Below are positions 50,721 through 58,475 of a stretch of DNA of 64,000 nt, in pieces. Position 1 is the stretch's first letter. The number at the start of each line of letters is the position of its first letter. The translations under genes and the position numbers were made by a program. The stretch is from assembly GCA_965198755.1 (NCBI GenBank), contig OZ240673.1, positions 930,001 through 994,000 on the forward strand. Direction: 5' to 3'. The notes below the pieces were generated by a model, which saw nothing but the letters and a program-made list of their open reading frames with translations, was not told the DNA's origin and did not search any database. The stretch comes from BOG-908 sp963692875. Its GTDB lineage: Bacteria; Pseudomonadota; Alphaproteobacteria; Acetobacterales; Acetobacteraceae.

Positions 50721-51902
50721 ATGCGCGACAAGGGTGACTTCCTCTTCACGTCGGAATCCGTCTCCGAGGGCCATCCCGACAAGGTCGCCGACCGCATCAG
50801 CGACACCGTGCTCGACGCTTTCCTCGCCGCCGACCCGCTGGCCCGCGTCGCCTGCGAGACCATGGTCACCACCAACCGCATCATTCTGGCCGGCGAGACC
50901 CGCGGCCCCGCCTCCGTCACCCCGGAGCATCTGATGCACCTGGCCCGCGAGGCGGTGCGCGACATCGGCTACGACCAGGAGGGCTTCTCCTGGCGCCACG
51001 CCCACGTGGAATGCCACCTGCACGCCCAGTCGCCCGACATCGCCGTCGGCGTGGACTCGGCCGGCAACAAGGACGAGGGCGCCGGCGACCAGGGCATCAT
51101 GTTCGGCTATGCCACCACCGAGACGCCGAGCCTGATGCCGGCGCCGATCCACTACGCCCACCTCATCCTGCGCACCATCAGTGAGCTGCGCCGCGCTGGC
51201 GACAGCCGCGTGGCCGGCCTGCTGCCGGACGCCAAAAGCCAGGTCACGCTCCGCTACGTGGACGGCAAGCCGGTGGCGGCCACCTCCATCGTGCTGTCCA
51301 CCCAGCACGAGGAAGGCATGGAGCAATCCGCCATCCACACTGCCCTACGCCCGCTGATCGCCGCGTCCCTGCCCGAGGGCTGGATGTGCAAGGACGAGGA
51401 CCTCTACATCAACCCGACCGGCAACTTCGTCGTCGGCGGCCCGGACGGCGACTGTGGGCTGACCGGCCGCAAGATCATCGTGGACACCTATGGCGGTGCC
51501 GCCCCGCATGGCGGCGGCGCGTTCTCCGGCAAGGACCCGACCAAGGTGGACCGCAGCGCCGCCTACGCTGCGCGCTACCTGGCCAAGAACGTGGTCGCAG
51601 CCGGGCTCGCGGACCGCTGCACCATCCAGATCAGCTACGCCATCGGCGTCGCCCACCCGCTCAGCGTCTACGTGGAGCTGCACGGCACCGGCCAGGACGT
51701 GGACGAGGCCAAGCTCGAGGCTACCCTGCGCGAGTTGATGAACCTCTCGCCCCGCGGCATCCGCGAGCACCTGCACCTCAACGCACCCATCTACGTGCCG
51801 ACCAGCGCCTACGGGCATTTCGGCCGCACGCCGGAGGCCGGCCGGTTCACCTGGGAACAGACCGACCTGGTGCCGGCCCTGCGCTCCGCCTTCGGCCGGT
51901 AG
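50721..51902 (+). CDS. metK: S-adenosylmethionine synthase
   Basis: This is a 393-residue enzyme that makes S-adenosylmethionine from methionine and ATP. Motifs: FTSESVSEGHPDKVADRISD at the N-terminus, GAGDQGIMFGYATTET (methionine-binding), TQHEEGME, GGPDGDCGLTGRKIIVDTYGG and GGGAFSGKDPTKVDRSAAY, the ATP phosphate loop. It is cytoplasmic and a homotetramer in other bacteria. ATG 50721 matches the family start. I find no SAM riboswitch in the 100 bases upstream. It is probably cotranscribed with trmB downstream. Confidence 0.95.
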   Translation: MRDKGDFLFTSESVSEGHPDKVADRISDTVLDAFLAADPLARVACETMVTTNRIILAGETRGPASVTPEHLMHLAREAVRDIGYDQEGFSWRHAHVECHLHAQSPDIAVGVDSAGNKDEGAGDQGIMFGYATTETPSLMPAPIHYAHLILRTISELRRAGDSRVAGLLPDAKSQVTLRYVDGKPVAATSIVLSTQHEEGMEQSAIHTALRPLIAASLPEGWMCKDEDLYINPTGNFVVGGPDGDCGLTGRKIIVDTYGGAAPHGGGAFSGKDPTKVDRSAAYAARYLAKNVVAAGLADRCTIQISYAIGVAHPLSVYVELHGTGQDVDEAKLEATLRELMNLSPRGIREHLHLNAPIYVPTSAYGHFGRTPEAGRFTWEQTDLVPALRSAFGR

Positions 51903-51990
51903 GACCATCGCCGGCCCGGACCCGCGCGTTCCGGCCGACGGTACGCCGCAGCCCAGCGGCGCACCAGAACCGGTGGAGGCACCCCACCAG

Positions 51991-52119
51991 CGCGCGCCGA
52001 TCGATGGCGCGTTGCATCCCGTCACCGTGTCAGACCCGGCGGCGGCATCCCACCCGCGCGCGCCGGCCGACCGCTTGCCGCAACCCGTCACCATGTCAGA
52101 GCCGGCGGTGCCCCGCCCG
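51991..52119. repeat. Two-unit imperfect tandem repeat before trmB
   Basis: Two adjoining units of about 66 and 63 bp both start CGCGCGCC and share CCCGTCACC, TGTCAGA and CCGGCGG. They are in one frame and, if translated, give PVTVSDPAA and PVTMSEPAV as repeated peptides. The second unit holds the likely trmB start. Confidence 0.6.
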
Positions 52120-52800
52120 CGCGCGCCCGACGTAAAGCCTACTCCGGACCGTCTCTACGGCCGCCAGCGTACGCACGCGCTACGTCCGCGCCAGCAGAGG
52201 CTGCTCGACGTGACCCTTCCGCGCCTTTGCCACGACACCGCAGCCCCGCTGCCCGAAGGCATGCCGCTCTGGCTCGAAGTGGGCTTCGGCGGCGGCGAGC
52301 ACAGCCGCGCCCAGGTGGCTGCCCACCCGGAAGCCACCCTGATCGCCTGCGAGGTGTTCGAGCAGGGCCTGTGCTCGCTACTCGCCGCCCTGGTGCCGGA
52401 GGGCGGCGAGGCGGACGCCCCGCTGCCCGCCAATTTGCGCGTCTGGCCGGACGACGCGCGTGCGCTGCTGCGCGCGCTGCCCGAGGCCAGCCTGGACCGG
52501 CTGTTCCTGCTGTTTCCGGACCCCTGGCCAAAGGCGCGCCACGCCAAGCGGCGATTCGTCCACCCGGAAACGGTGGCGCTGGTGGCCAGCAGGATGAAGC
52601 CCGGTGCGGAGTGGCGGGTCGCCACCGATGACCCGACCTATCAGGCCTGGGTGGACGAGGTGATGGGCGCGCAGGCGTTCTTCGCGGTGCGCGCGCTTGA
52701 CATGCAACGGCCGGCGGGTTGGCCGCCTACTCGTTACGAGGCCAAAGCGCTGGCAGCTGGGCGGAAGCCGCAGTATTGGACGTTTAAGCGAAGGAAGTAA
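52093..52800 (+). CDS. trmB: tRNA (guanine-N7-)-methyltransferase TrmB
   Basis: This is a methyltransferase of about 235 residues modifying G46 of tRNAs. The SAM-binding motif is LWLEVGFGGGEHSRAQ, followed by IACEVFEQGLCSLL, and the family-specific LFLLFPDPWPKARHAKRRFV is present, as is RVATDDPTYQAWV. The start is uncertain: ATG 52093 lies in a duplicated unit, and starts at 51973 or a GTG at 52026 are in frame too; residues before RLYGRQRTHALRPRQ are low complexity. It is cytoplasmic. The TAA stop overlaps the start of repeat copy 26. Confidence 0.9.
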   Translation: MSEPAVPRPRAPDVKPTPDRLYGRQRTHALRPRQQRLLDVTLPRLCHDTAAPLPEGMPLWLEVGFGGGEHSRAQVAAHPEATLIACEVFEQGLCSLLAALVPEGGEADAPLPANLRVWPDDARALLRALPEASLDRLFLLFPDPWPKARHAKRRFVHPETVALVASRMKPGAEWRVATDDPTYQAWVDEVMGAQAFFAVRALDMQRPAGWPPTRYEAKALAAGRKPQYWTFKRRK

Positions 52801-52928
52801 GGCCTTCTTTTTCGAGAAAAAGAAGCAAAAAGCTTTTGCGAGCGCTGTCGCGGAGTCTCCGGAGACGGGTGCCCAGGAGACAAAAGTTTTTTGGTTCTTT
52901 TTTTCAAAAAAGAACTGCTTGCTTGCTT
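52792..52928. repeat. AT-rich inverted-repeat element, copy 26 (complete)
   Basis: The left arm is CTTC/GAAG with CGAG loop, and the right arm GGTTC/GAAC. The centre contains GCGGAGTCTCCGGAGAC, much like copy 11. It lies between convergent genes. Confidence 0.87.
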
Positions 52929-52932
52929 CGAG

Positions 52933-53325
52933 TCAGCAGTCGTTCCCCCGCAAACTATACGACTGCACCACGCCCGCCCGAAGCTCGAACGTCGTATTGC
53001 AATCGCGCTGAACGATCTCGGGTCCGAAACCGCCGAAGCCGCCGCCATACCCGTAGCCGAACCCGCCATACCCGAAACCGCCGTAACCGAAACCGGATCC
53101 GTAGTCGCCGGGGATGCTCTCGATCCGGTTCACCGAGTAGGTGACGAAGCGCAGGCCGCTGGTGTCGTACACCCGGTTGGGCACGCCGTAGGTGCGCAGC
53201 AGGTCGGGTTCCGGCTTGCCCACCAGGGCGTTAAGCTGGGCAACGTGCTGCGGGTTTGGGTAGGCGCAGCCAGCCAACAGGGTCAGGGCGGCAAGGGCGC
53301 CAAAACGGGCGAATGGGGTGCGCAT
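52933..53325 (-). CDS. Lipoprotein with Gly/Tyr-rich repeats
   Basis: This is a 130-residue protein with a lipoprotein signal (ALAALTLLAGC, C20). The N-terminal mature part (LNALVGKPEPDLLRTYGVPNRVY) resembles the SmpA/OmlA fold family that is found on the outer membrane. Then comes a run of GFGYGG and GFGYGYGGGFGG repeats (about 78-100) that would be flexible and surface-exposed, and a C-terminal RDCNTTFELRAGVV strand with a Cys pair. Outer-membrane localisation is likely; function unknown. TGA falls four bases past copy 26. Confidence 0.72.
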   Translation of the reverse strand: MRTPFARFGALAALTLLAGCAYPNPQHVAQLNALVGKPEPDLLRTYGVPNRVYDTSGLRFVTYSVNRIESIPGDYGSGFGYGGFGYGGFGYGYGGGFGGFGPEIVQRDCNTTFELRAGVVQSYSLRGNDC

Positions 53326-53368
53326 GGTGGGCGGTGCTCCGGCGACGTTCTACCTGTGTTCGGACTAT

Positions 53369-54376
53369 TCATATGGGGTCGGGCGGCGCCGGCAGCCAGA
53401 CAACCTGGTCGATTCTTTCCGCGCCCGTCGCCAGCATGACCAGGCGGTCGAACCCTAGCGCGATGCCCGACGCCGGCGGCATGCCGTGCGCAAGGGCTGC
53501 GAGGAAGTCCTCGTCGAGCGGCCAGTCCGGGCCGGTGAGCGCGTGGCGGCGGGCACGGTCGGCCTCGAAACGGGCGCGCTGTTCGGCGGCATCGATGAGT
53601 TCCTCGAAGGCGTTGGCGAGCTCGAGGCCACCCACGTACAGCTCGAAGCGCAGCGCCACGCGCGGGTCGGCGGGGTCGCGCACGGCAAGCGCCGCCTGGG
53701 CCGACGGCCAGTGGGTGAGGAAGGTGGGGTAGTCCCAGCCGATTTGCGGCTCGATGCGCTCGAGCAGCAGGCGGAAGAACAAATCCTCCCAGCTCTCGGC
53801 CTCGCGCAGCGTGGCGCCGGCGGAGGCGGCGAGCGCCGGCGCGTCGTCCAGCGTGGCGAGCAGGTCGGCCCCGGCGTAGCGGCTAAAAGCGTCGGCCATG
53901 GTGAGGCGGCGGGCGCGGGTAAGGTCGACGACGCGGCCCTGGCGCTCGACGGACGGCGGCAGCAGTGCCCGCAGGTAGGCGTGGGTCTCCTCGATCAGCG
54001 AGGCCAGGCTAGCGTCGGGGCGGTACCACTCCAGCATAGTGAACTCGGGCGCGTGCGAGCGGCTGCGCTCGCCGTTGCGCCAGACGCGGGCGAGCTGAAA
54101 AATCGGGCCCGCGCCGGCGACGAGCAGGCGCTTCATCGCGAACTCGGGGCTGGTGTGCAGGTAAAGCGGCTCGCTGGCGCAGGTGGGCAGGATGCGCTTG
54201 GTGGCGAAAGGGAGGAGGTGGACCTCCTCGCCGGGGGCTGGGACGGCGTAGGGGGTCTCGACCTCGGTGTAGCCGCGGGCGTCGAAGAACGCGCGGGTGG
54301 CCTGGGTGAGGCGCGCGCGGCGGCGGAGGAAGGGGAGACGGTCGGCGAGAGACGCCCGGTGCCAGGGAGGGAGCAT
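53369..54376 (-). CDS. epmA: EF-P--(R)-beta-lysine ligase EpmA
   Basis: This is a 335-residue class II lysyl-tRNA-synthetase-like protein (also called GenX, PoxA or YjeA). It attaches (R)-beta-lysine to a lysine of elongation factor P. Class II motifs: ARLTQATRAFFDARGYTEVETP (motif 1), FTMLEWYR near residue 120 (motif 2 region), GGLELANAFEEL and SGIALGFDRLVML (motif 3). It lacks the N-terminal tRNA-binding domain, as expected. It is cytoplasmic. epmB and efp lie 4 kb away on the other side of an imported-looking segment. ATG 54376 or the ATG nine bases earlier may be the start. Confidence 0.92.
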   Translation of the reverse strand: MLPPWHRASLADRLPFLRRRARLTQATRAFFDARGYTEVETPYAVPAPGEEVHLLPFATKRILPTCASEPLYLHTSPEFAMKRLLVAGAGPIFQLARVWRNGERSRSHAPEFTMLEWYRPDASLASLIEETHAYLRALLPPSVERQGRVVDLTRARRLTMADAFSRYAGADLLATLDDAPALAASAGATLREAESWEDLFFRLLLERIEPQIGWDYPTFLTHWPSAQAALAVRDPADPRVALRFELYVGGLELANAFEELIDAAEQRARFEADRARRHALTGPDWPLDEDFLAALAHGMPPASGIALGFDRLVMLATGAERIDQVVWLPAPPDPI

Positions 54377-54382
54377 GAGAAG

Positions 54383-54440
54383 CAAGAAAGCAGTTCTTTT
54401 TTGAAAAAAAGAACCAAAAAACTTTTGCTCTCCTCAGGTG
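54383..54440. repeat. AT-rich inverted-repeat element, copy 27 (left arm only)
   Basis: It has a clean GTTC/GAACC arm directly upstream of epmA, followed by a diverged centre and then different sequence. No right arm. Confidence 0.72.
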
Positions 54441-54782
54441 TGCCTCGGGGAGACGTGTCGTATCGGTCGGCCGTGACGGCGCTCGACATGGCGTCGACGC
54501 ACGATCTGTCCAAAACTGCGCGCTAAGAAACTGTTCAGATACCGCTTGCCTTTGGCAAGCCAATTTAAGTGATTGTTCTTGAAACGAAAGTTGCTGATTA
54601 CGCCGTCAGCCATTTACCATATTCAAACGACCGTTTAGTGAAGGTGAGTTCTTAAGCAACGGAACCGCATGTCAATCAAGACTGCAGGGTCAGCTTCAAC
54701 GGCTAGATCCAACGCATTGAGGACATTCCGGCTATACGCGAGTCTGGAGTGTTACTTGGGTCTCACTTAACATGGGGGAATA
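54441..54782. other. Gene-free, less GC-rich stretch before the P-loop kinase
   Basis: About 340 bases with no credible frame. It contains one hairpin, GCTTGCC-TTT-GGCAAGC at 54544-54560, without a T-run on either side. Its base composition is clearly less GC-rich than the core genes and continues into the next gene. Confidence 0.45.
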
Positions 54783-55307
54783 ATGCTGGTCGTGTTAGGC
54801 GGGTTGCCTGGGAAGGGCAAGACGACAATTTCGCGCAGCTTGGCAGCCCGTCGAGCTGCTACCTACCTGCGTATAGATGTCATAGAACAAGCATTACGAA
54901 CGACTGGAGTTTTGCAAGAGATCGGTGCCGAGGGCTACGAGGTTGCGAGCGCTTTGGCAAAATCCAACCTCGAGAACGGGCAAGTCGTCGTAGCGGATTG
55001 CGTTAACTCCGTGCGTGAGAGCCGCGAGGGTTGGCGGGTGACGGCGGCCTGCGCTCGCAAGCCGCTCATCGAGGTTGAGGTCATATGTTCCAATCTCGCC
55101 GAGCATCGCCGCCGGGTGGAGCAGCGAGCTTCTGACATTGACGGTCTTGATCTACCAACTTGGCAGGACGTTTTGGATCGAGACTACGCTCCGTGGCCCG
55201 AGCCTCACGTCATCATTGATACTGCGCGTCTCTCACCGGATGAGGCGATCGCGATCATCGAGCAAGCGATGGCCGCCCACGGCCCTCACCATCACACTCA
55301 TCCCTAA
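54783..55307 (+). CDS. P-loop kinase / AAA_33-type ATPase
   Basis: This is a 174-residue nucleotide kinase-like protein. The Walker A motif GGLPGKGKTT (residues 6-15) is followed by YLRIDVIEQALR, a lid-like region with RRRVEQRASD and a C-terminal LPTWQDVLDRDYAPW. This matches AAA_33 / small-molecule kinase proteins such as zeta-toxin relatives or chloramphenicol phosphotransferase-like enzymes. GGGGGA precedes ATG 54783. It is less GC-rich than its neighbours and lies next to the IS element, so horizontal transfer is likely. The substrate is unknown. Confidence 0.68.
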   Translation: MLVVLGGLPGKGKTTISRSLAARRAATYLRIDVIEQALRTTGVLQEIGAEGYEVASALAKSNLENGQVVVADCVNSVRESREGWRVTAACARKPLIEVEVICSNLAEHRRRVEQRASDIDGLDLPTWQDVLDRDYAPWPEPHVIIDTARLSPDEAIAIIEQAMAAHGPHHHTHP

Positions 55308-55402
55308 TAATAAGCTTGTTTACCGCTGAGCGTGCAGTTGAAGACAAACTGTGCGCCGACCCGTATCCATCCGGTGGGCACCGCGGCGGCGTGGGTTAAG
55401 CC

Positions 55403-55624
55403 TCAGCTGCCAGTGTCGTTTCGCCTGTAGTTGGGCATAAGCTCTTTGAGGCTGTCGATCCCGAACGGGGTAAAGGCCCGCGTGGTGGTGTCGTTGATGT
55501 CACAGACCCAGAGGCACCCGTCTTCCGGCTCCATGTCGTCGGCGATTGTGTGCAGCCACTCTTCATCTTCCACCAACATTTCAGCGACGCGGGCGATGGT
55601 GAACACGTAACTTGGCGCAGCCAC
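55403..55624 (-). CDS. IS66-associated accessory protein
   Basis: This is a 73-residue protein from the GTG at 55624, two bases after the tnpC stop. PSYVFTIARVAEMLVEDEEWL and DMEPEDGCLWV are typical of small genes found at the end of IS66-family elements. It is acidic and helical. Its role in transposition is unknown. It lies inside the left inverted repeat boundary, which supports its belonging to the element. Confidence 0.7.
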   Translation of the reverse strand: MAAPSYVFTIARVAEMLVEDEEWLHTIADDMEPEDGCLWVCDINDTTTRAFTPFGIDSLKELMPNYRRNDTGS

Positions 55625-55626
55625 GC

Positions 55627-57255
55627 CTAGGCCGCCTTGCGCATCGCGGCATCTGTCTGTCGCCAATGCCAGGGCAGCAATTCGTCAAGTCTGCTTGCGG
55701 GGTACTGGGCGATACTGGCAAGTACATGGGCGAGCCACGCCTGAGGATCGACGTCATTCATCTTGGCGGTGACAATCAAGCTGTACATCACCGCCGCACG
55801 CTGGCCGCCGCGATCCGAACCGGCGAACAGCCATGATTTTCTGCCAAGTGCAATTCCCCTCAGCGCCCGTTCCGCCGCGTTATTCGTCAGGCATATCTCG
55901 CCATCATCGAGGAACCTGGCAAACACCACCCAGCGCTTCAGCATGTAGTCCATGGCTTTTGCCACGTCGTTCGAGCCGGACAACTTGCCGCGTTGCTCGC
56001 GCATCCACGCGTGCAGATCGGCCACCTTGGGTGCGCTCAGTTCCTGGCGTCTGGCGCGGCGCTGGTCCGCACGGCATCTACTAATGTCGCGTTCAATGCT
56101 GAACAGTTCGTCCATGCGCCGCACGGCATCCAGGCACAGCGGTGATATCACGGCGGGCTGCTTGCCCTGCGACTTTCGGCGGGCAGCGGCTTCGATGTCG
56201 GCCAGCACGAAGAACTTTCGGCGTGCATGCGCCCAACACCCGGCTTCGAGAATCAAGCCAGGGTCGCGGTGTTCCGCATAAAGCTTCCCGTAGCCGCCAT
56301 AGGCATCGGCCTGCAGGATGCCGGCATAGGTGGCAAGGTGCGCCTGCGGATGTTGCCCGCCGCGGTCACGTGAATAGTAAAACACCGCAGCAGGCGGAGC
56401 CGGGCCACCAAAGGGCCGATCATCACGCACATAGACCCAGAGACGGGCGATATCGGTCTTGCCGCGCGCCAGCACGGGCACCGTGGTGTCGTCACCATGC
56501 AGCCGGCTGGCGGCCATCACGTGGGCGCGCAGCCGGTCAAACAGCGGCATCAACGCCACGGTGCAGGCACCCACCTGGTCGGCCAATGTGGACAGGCTCA
56601 GCGGCACGCCTTCTCGGGCGTAGCGTTCTGCCTGGCGGTTCAGCGGCTGATGTTGGCCGAATTTCTCGAACATGATCATCGCGAGCAGGCTCGGGCCGCC
56701 CCAGCCGCGCGGGGTCACGCGGAATGGCGCAGGCGGCTGGCTGATCGCCTCGCAATCACGGCAGGTAAACTTCTCCCGCACATGCTGGATCACCTTCCAG
56801 CGGCGCGGGATCACCTCCAGCGTCTCGGTCACATCCTCGCCCAACTTGGCCAGGCGTGCACCGCCGCAACAAAGGCAGGCGGAGGGCGCCGGCTCAACCA
56901 CCCGCTCGCGCGGCAGGTGCGCAGGGAATGGCCGGCGAGCCGGGCGTGTGCGTGTGAACGCGGCCACCTGGCTGGTTTTGGCGGCGGCGGCCTCGGCGGC
57001 CAGATCATCCTCTGTCGCTGACGCCTCCAGCTCCTCCAACTGGAACTCCATCTGATCCAGCAGTCGGGTGGTGCGCTCCGACCGCGGCCCAAACCGATCC
57101 CGGTTGAGCTTGGCGATCTCCAGCTTCAGATGCGCGATCAGCGCCTGGTCGCTGGAGCATCTTGCCACTGCGGCGGCCGCCTCCGCGCGCGCCGCCAGCA
57201 GCGCCGCTTTCAGCGCATCAATGTCATCTGGCAGGGCGGCAAGTTCGGCGTTCAC
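55627..57255 (-). CDS. tnpC: IS66 family transposase TnpC
   Basis: This is a 542-residue DDE transposase. A coiled-coil N-terminus (LPDDIDALKAALLAARAEAAAA) is followed by a zinc-binding CLCCGG and CRDC pair, the catalytic core with RLHGDDTTVPVL (first Asp), LQADAYGGYGKLY (second Asp) and CLTNNAAERALRGIALGRKSW (Glu region). The C-terminus AWLAHVLASIAQYPASRLDELLPW is the usual IS66 ending. The start is taken as GTG 57255, matching family N-termini; a TTG at 57315 is also in frame. It is complete. Confidence 0.9.
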   Translation of the reverse strand: MNAELAALPDDIDALKAALLAARAEAAAAVARCSSDQALIAHLKLEIAKLNRDRFGPRSERTTRLLDQMEFQLEELEASATEDDLAAEAAAAKTSQVAAFTRTRPARRPFPAHLPRERVVEPAPSACLCCGGARLAKLGEDVTETLEVIPRRWKVIQHVREKFTCRDCEAISQPPAPFRVTPRGWGGPSLLAMIMFEKFGQHQPLNRQAERYAREGVPLSLSTLADQVGACTVALMPLFDRLRAHVMAASRLHGDDTTVPVLARGKTDIARLWVYVRDDRPFGGPAPPAAVFYYSRDRGGQHPQAHLATYAGILQADAYGGYGKLYAEHRDPGLILEAGCWAHARRKFFVLADIEAAARRKSQGKQPAVISPLCLDAVRRMDELFSIERDISRCRADQRRARRQELSAPKVADLHAWMREQRGKLSGSNDVAKAMDYMLKRWVVFARFLDDGEICLTNNAAERALRGIALGRKSWLFAGSDRGGQRAAVMYSLIVTAKMNDVDPQAWLAHVLASIAQYPASRLDELLPWHWRQTDAAMRKAA

Positions 57256-57324
57256 ACCAGCCAGTGAATCACAAACGCCGTGGCCGCGCAGAGCCTTTTT
57301 GACGGCACACCACAAATTATTCGA

Positions 57325-57672
57325 CTATCCGGCAAGCTCCGGACGCCAGGTATGCTGCGGGTTGCGCCAGTCGATCGCTTCCAGAAGATAGCTCATCTGA
57401 CCCGGGGTCAGCGCAACCACGCCGTCCACCGTCTGCGGCCAGACAAAGCGCCCCCGGTCCAGCCGCTTGGCATACAGCGACAGCCCGATCCCATCATGCC
57501 ACAGCGCCTTGATCAACGAACCGCTGCGGCCGCGGAACACGAACACGTCGCCCGCAAACGGATCCCGCCCAAGGCCTTCCTGCACCTGCCGCGCAAGGCC
57601 GTGCATGCCGCGGCGCATGTCGGTGTGCCCGGTCGCGATCCAGATGCGCACCCCACTTGCGATCGGGATCAT
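57325..57672 (-). CDS. tnpB: IS66 family protein TnpB (Orf2)
   Basis: This is a 115-residue protein with the TnpB signature VRIWIATGHTDMRRGMHGLA, GDVFVFRGRSGSLIKALWHDGIGLSLYAKRLDRGRFVWP-type order and LTPGQMSYLLEAIDWR. It is required with TnpA for transposition of IS66-type elements, by an unknown mechanism. ATG 57672 overlaps the tnpA stop as ATGA. Confidence 0.93.
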   Translation of the reverse strand: MIPIASGVRIWIATGHTDMRRGMHGLARQVQEGLGRDPFAGDVFVFRGRSGSLIKALWHDGIGLSLYAKRLDRGRFVWPQTVDGVVALTPGQMSYLLEAIDWRNPQHTWRPELAG

Positions 57673-58016
57673 CGCAAGGCCCGCAGCGCCGCGGTCACCA
57701 ACTCGGGCGACGCAAGCGTGGCGATCTTCAGCCGAGTGCCATTGGCCAGTTCGACGAGGATAGCTGTCGCGTCCAGCGGTGCCGATGCCGGCGGCGCTTC
57801 AGCTGTCAGAACTGCCGGCGCAAAGGCAGCGCCAGCTCGAACTGCCAACGCCTGTTCCCGCCATTTGTAGACCAGGCTGGTCGAAACCTCGAACCGGCGG
57901 GCGATATCTGCAACGATCGCACCAGGTGCAAAAGCCGCCGTCAAAATTCGCTCCCGGTCCTCGTCGCTCCATCGGCGTCGACGCTCGGGCCCCGTCAGCA
58001 ATGTTATCTGGGCCAT
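57669..58016 (-). CDS. tnpA: IS66 family protein TnpA (Orf1)
   Basis: This is a 115-residue helix-turn-helix protein. The N-terminal RRRRWSDEDRERILTAAFAPGA and ADIARRFEVSTSLVYKWREQ (about 35-55) form the DNA-binding domain; the C-terminus LVELANGTRLKIATLASPELV is typical of the family. It is the first gene of the element, with a leader of 96 bases inside the right end that should hold its promoter. Confidence 0.92.
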   Translation of the reverse strand: MAQITLLTGPERRRRWSDEDRERILTAAFAPGAIVADIARRFEVSTSLVYKWREQALAVRAGAAFAPAVLTAEAPPASAPLDATAILVELANGTRLKIATLASPELVTAALRALR

Positions 58017-58165
58017 GCTGTGCTAATAAGCGTGCTCATAAGGACCTCCTTACGAGCACAGCCTCGCAATCAGCCCTTCACCCGCACAAGGCGGCCTCCG
58101 GCGGAGGGATACGCCGACCCCGACATGGCAGTCGCGCTCGGAATCCACACAGAGTGGAACCTTGT

Positions 58166-58252
58166 CCTTGCTGTCGCGAAGATCTCTGCAGCGAGCACCA
58201 AGGGATCAAAAGTTTTTTGGTTCTTTTTTTCAAAAAGAACTGCTTGCTTCTC
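58166..58252. repeat. AT-rich inverted-repeat element, copy 28 (centre plus right arm)
   Basis: It begins in the centre (GCTGTCGCG) and continues with a GGTTC/GAAC right arm, upstream of epmB. No left arm. With copy 27 it frames the P-loop kinase and IS66 segment. Confidence 0.72.
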
Positions 58253-58475
58253 TTAGCTGCCGGTAATCATCTCGCGCCGCTGACACCGTCTTCCGGAGCG
58301 CGGAACGGCGGTGGAACGCGACCGTGTCTCGTTCCGCTCAGCGTAAGCCGCTCGACGCGTTTGGAGTAAAGCTGAGCCTCCCCGGCTACACGGGCGTTTC
58401 CCCTCGCACCTAACCGGTGCTAGGCCCCGGCCACCCGGCGCCAGGCGCCTCACCACGAAAGCCCACCTCCCGCCC

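Larger units (their letters stand above)
55363..58112 (-). mobile_element. Complete IS66-family insertion sequence with 8-bp target duplication
   Basis: This is a 2750-bp element. Both ends begin GTATCC and share TCCG, GG and CCGC over the next 16 bases as imperfect inverted repeats. The 8 bases GCCGACCC occur directly outside each end (55355-55362 and 58113-58120), the target-site duplication length of IS66 elements. It encodes tnpA, tnpB, tnpC and an accessory gene, all in one direction and apparently undamaged. The insertion is therefore recent. Confidence 0.92.

Noticed and set aside
54441..55354. Complete genomic island or prophage
   Set aside because: There is no integrase, no tRNA junction and no phage gene; only one kinase-like gene and the IS66 element.
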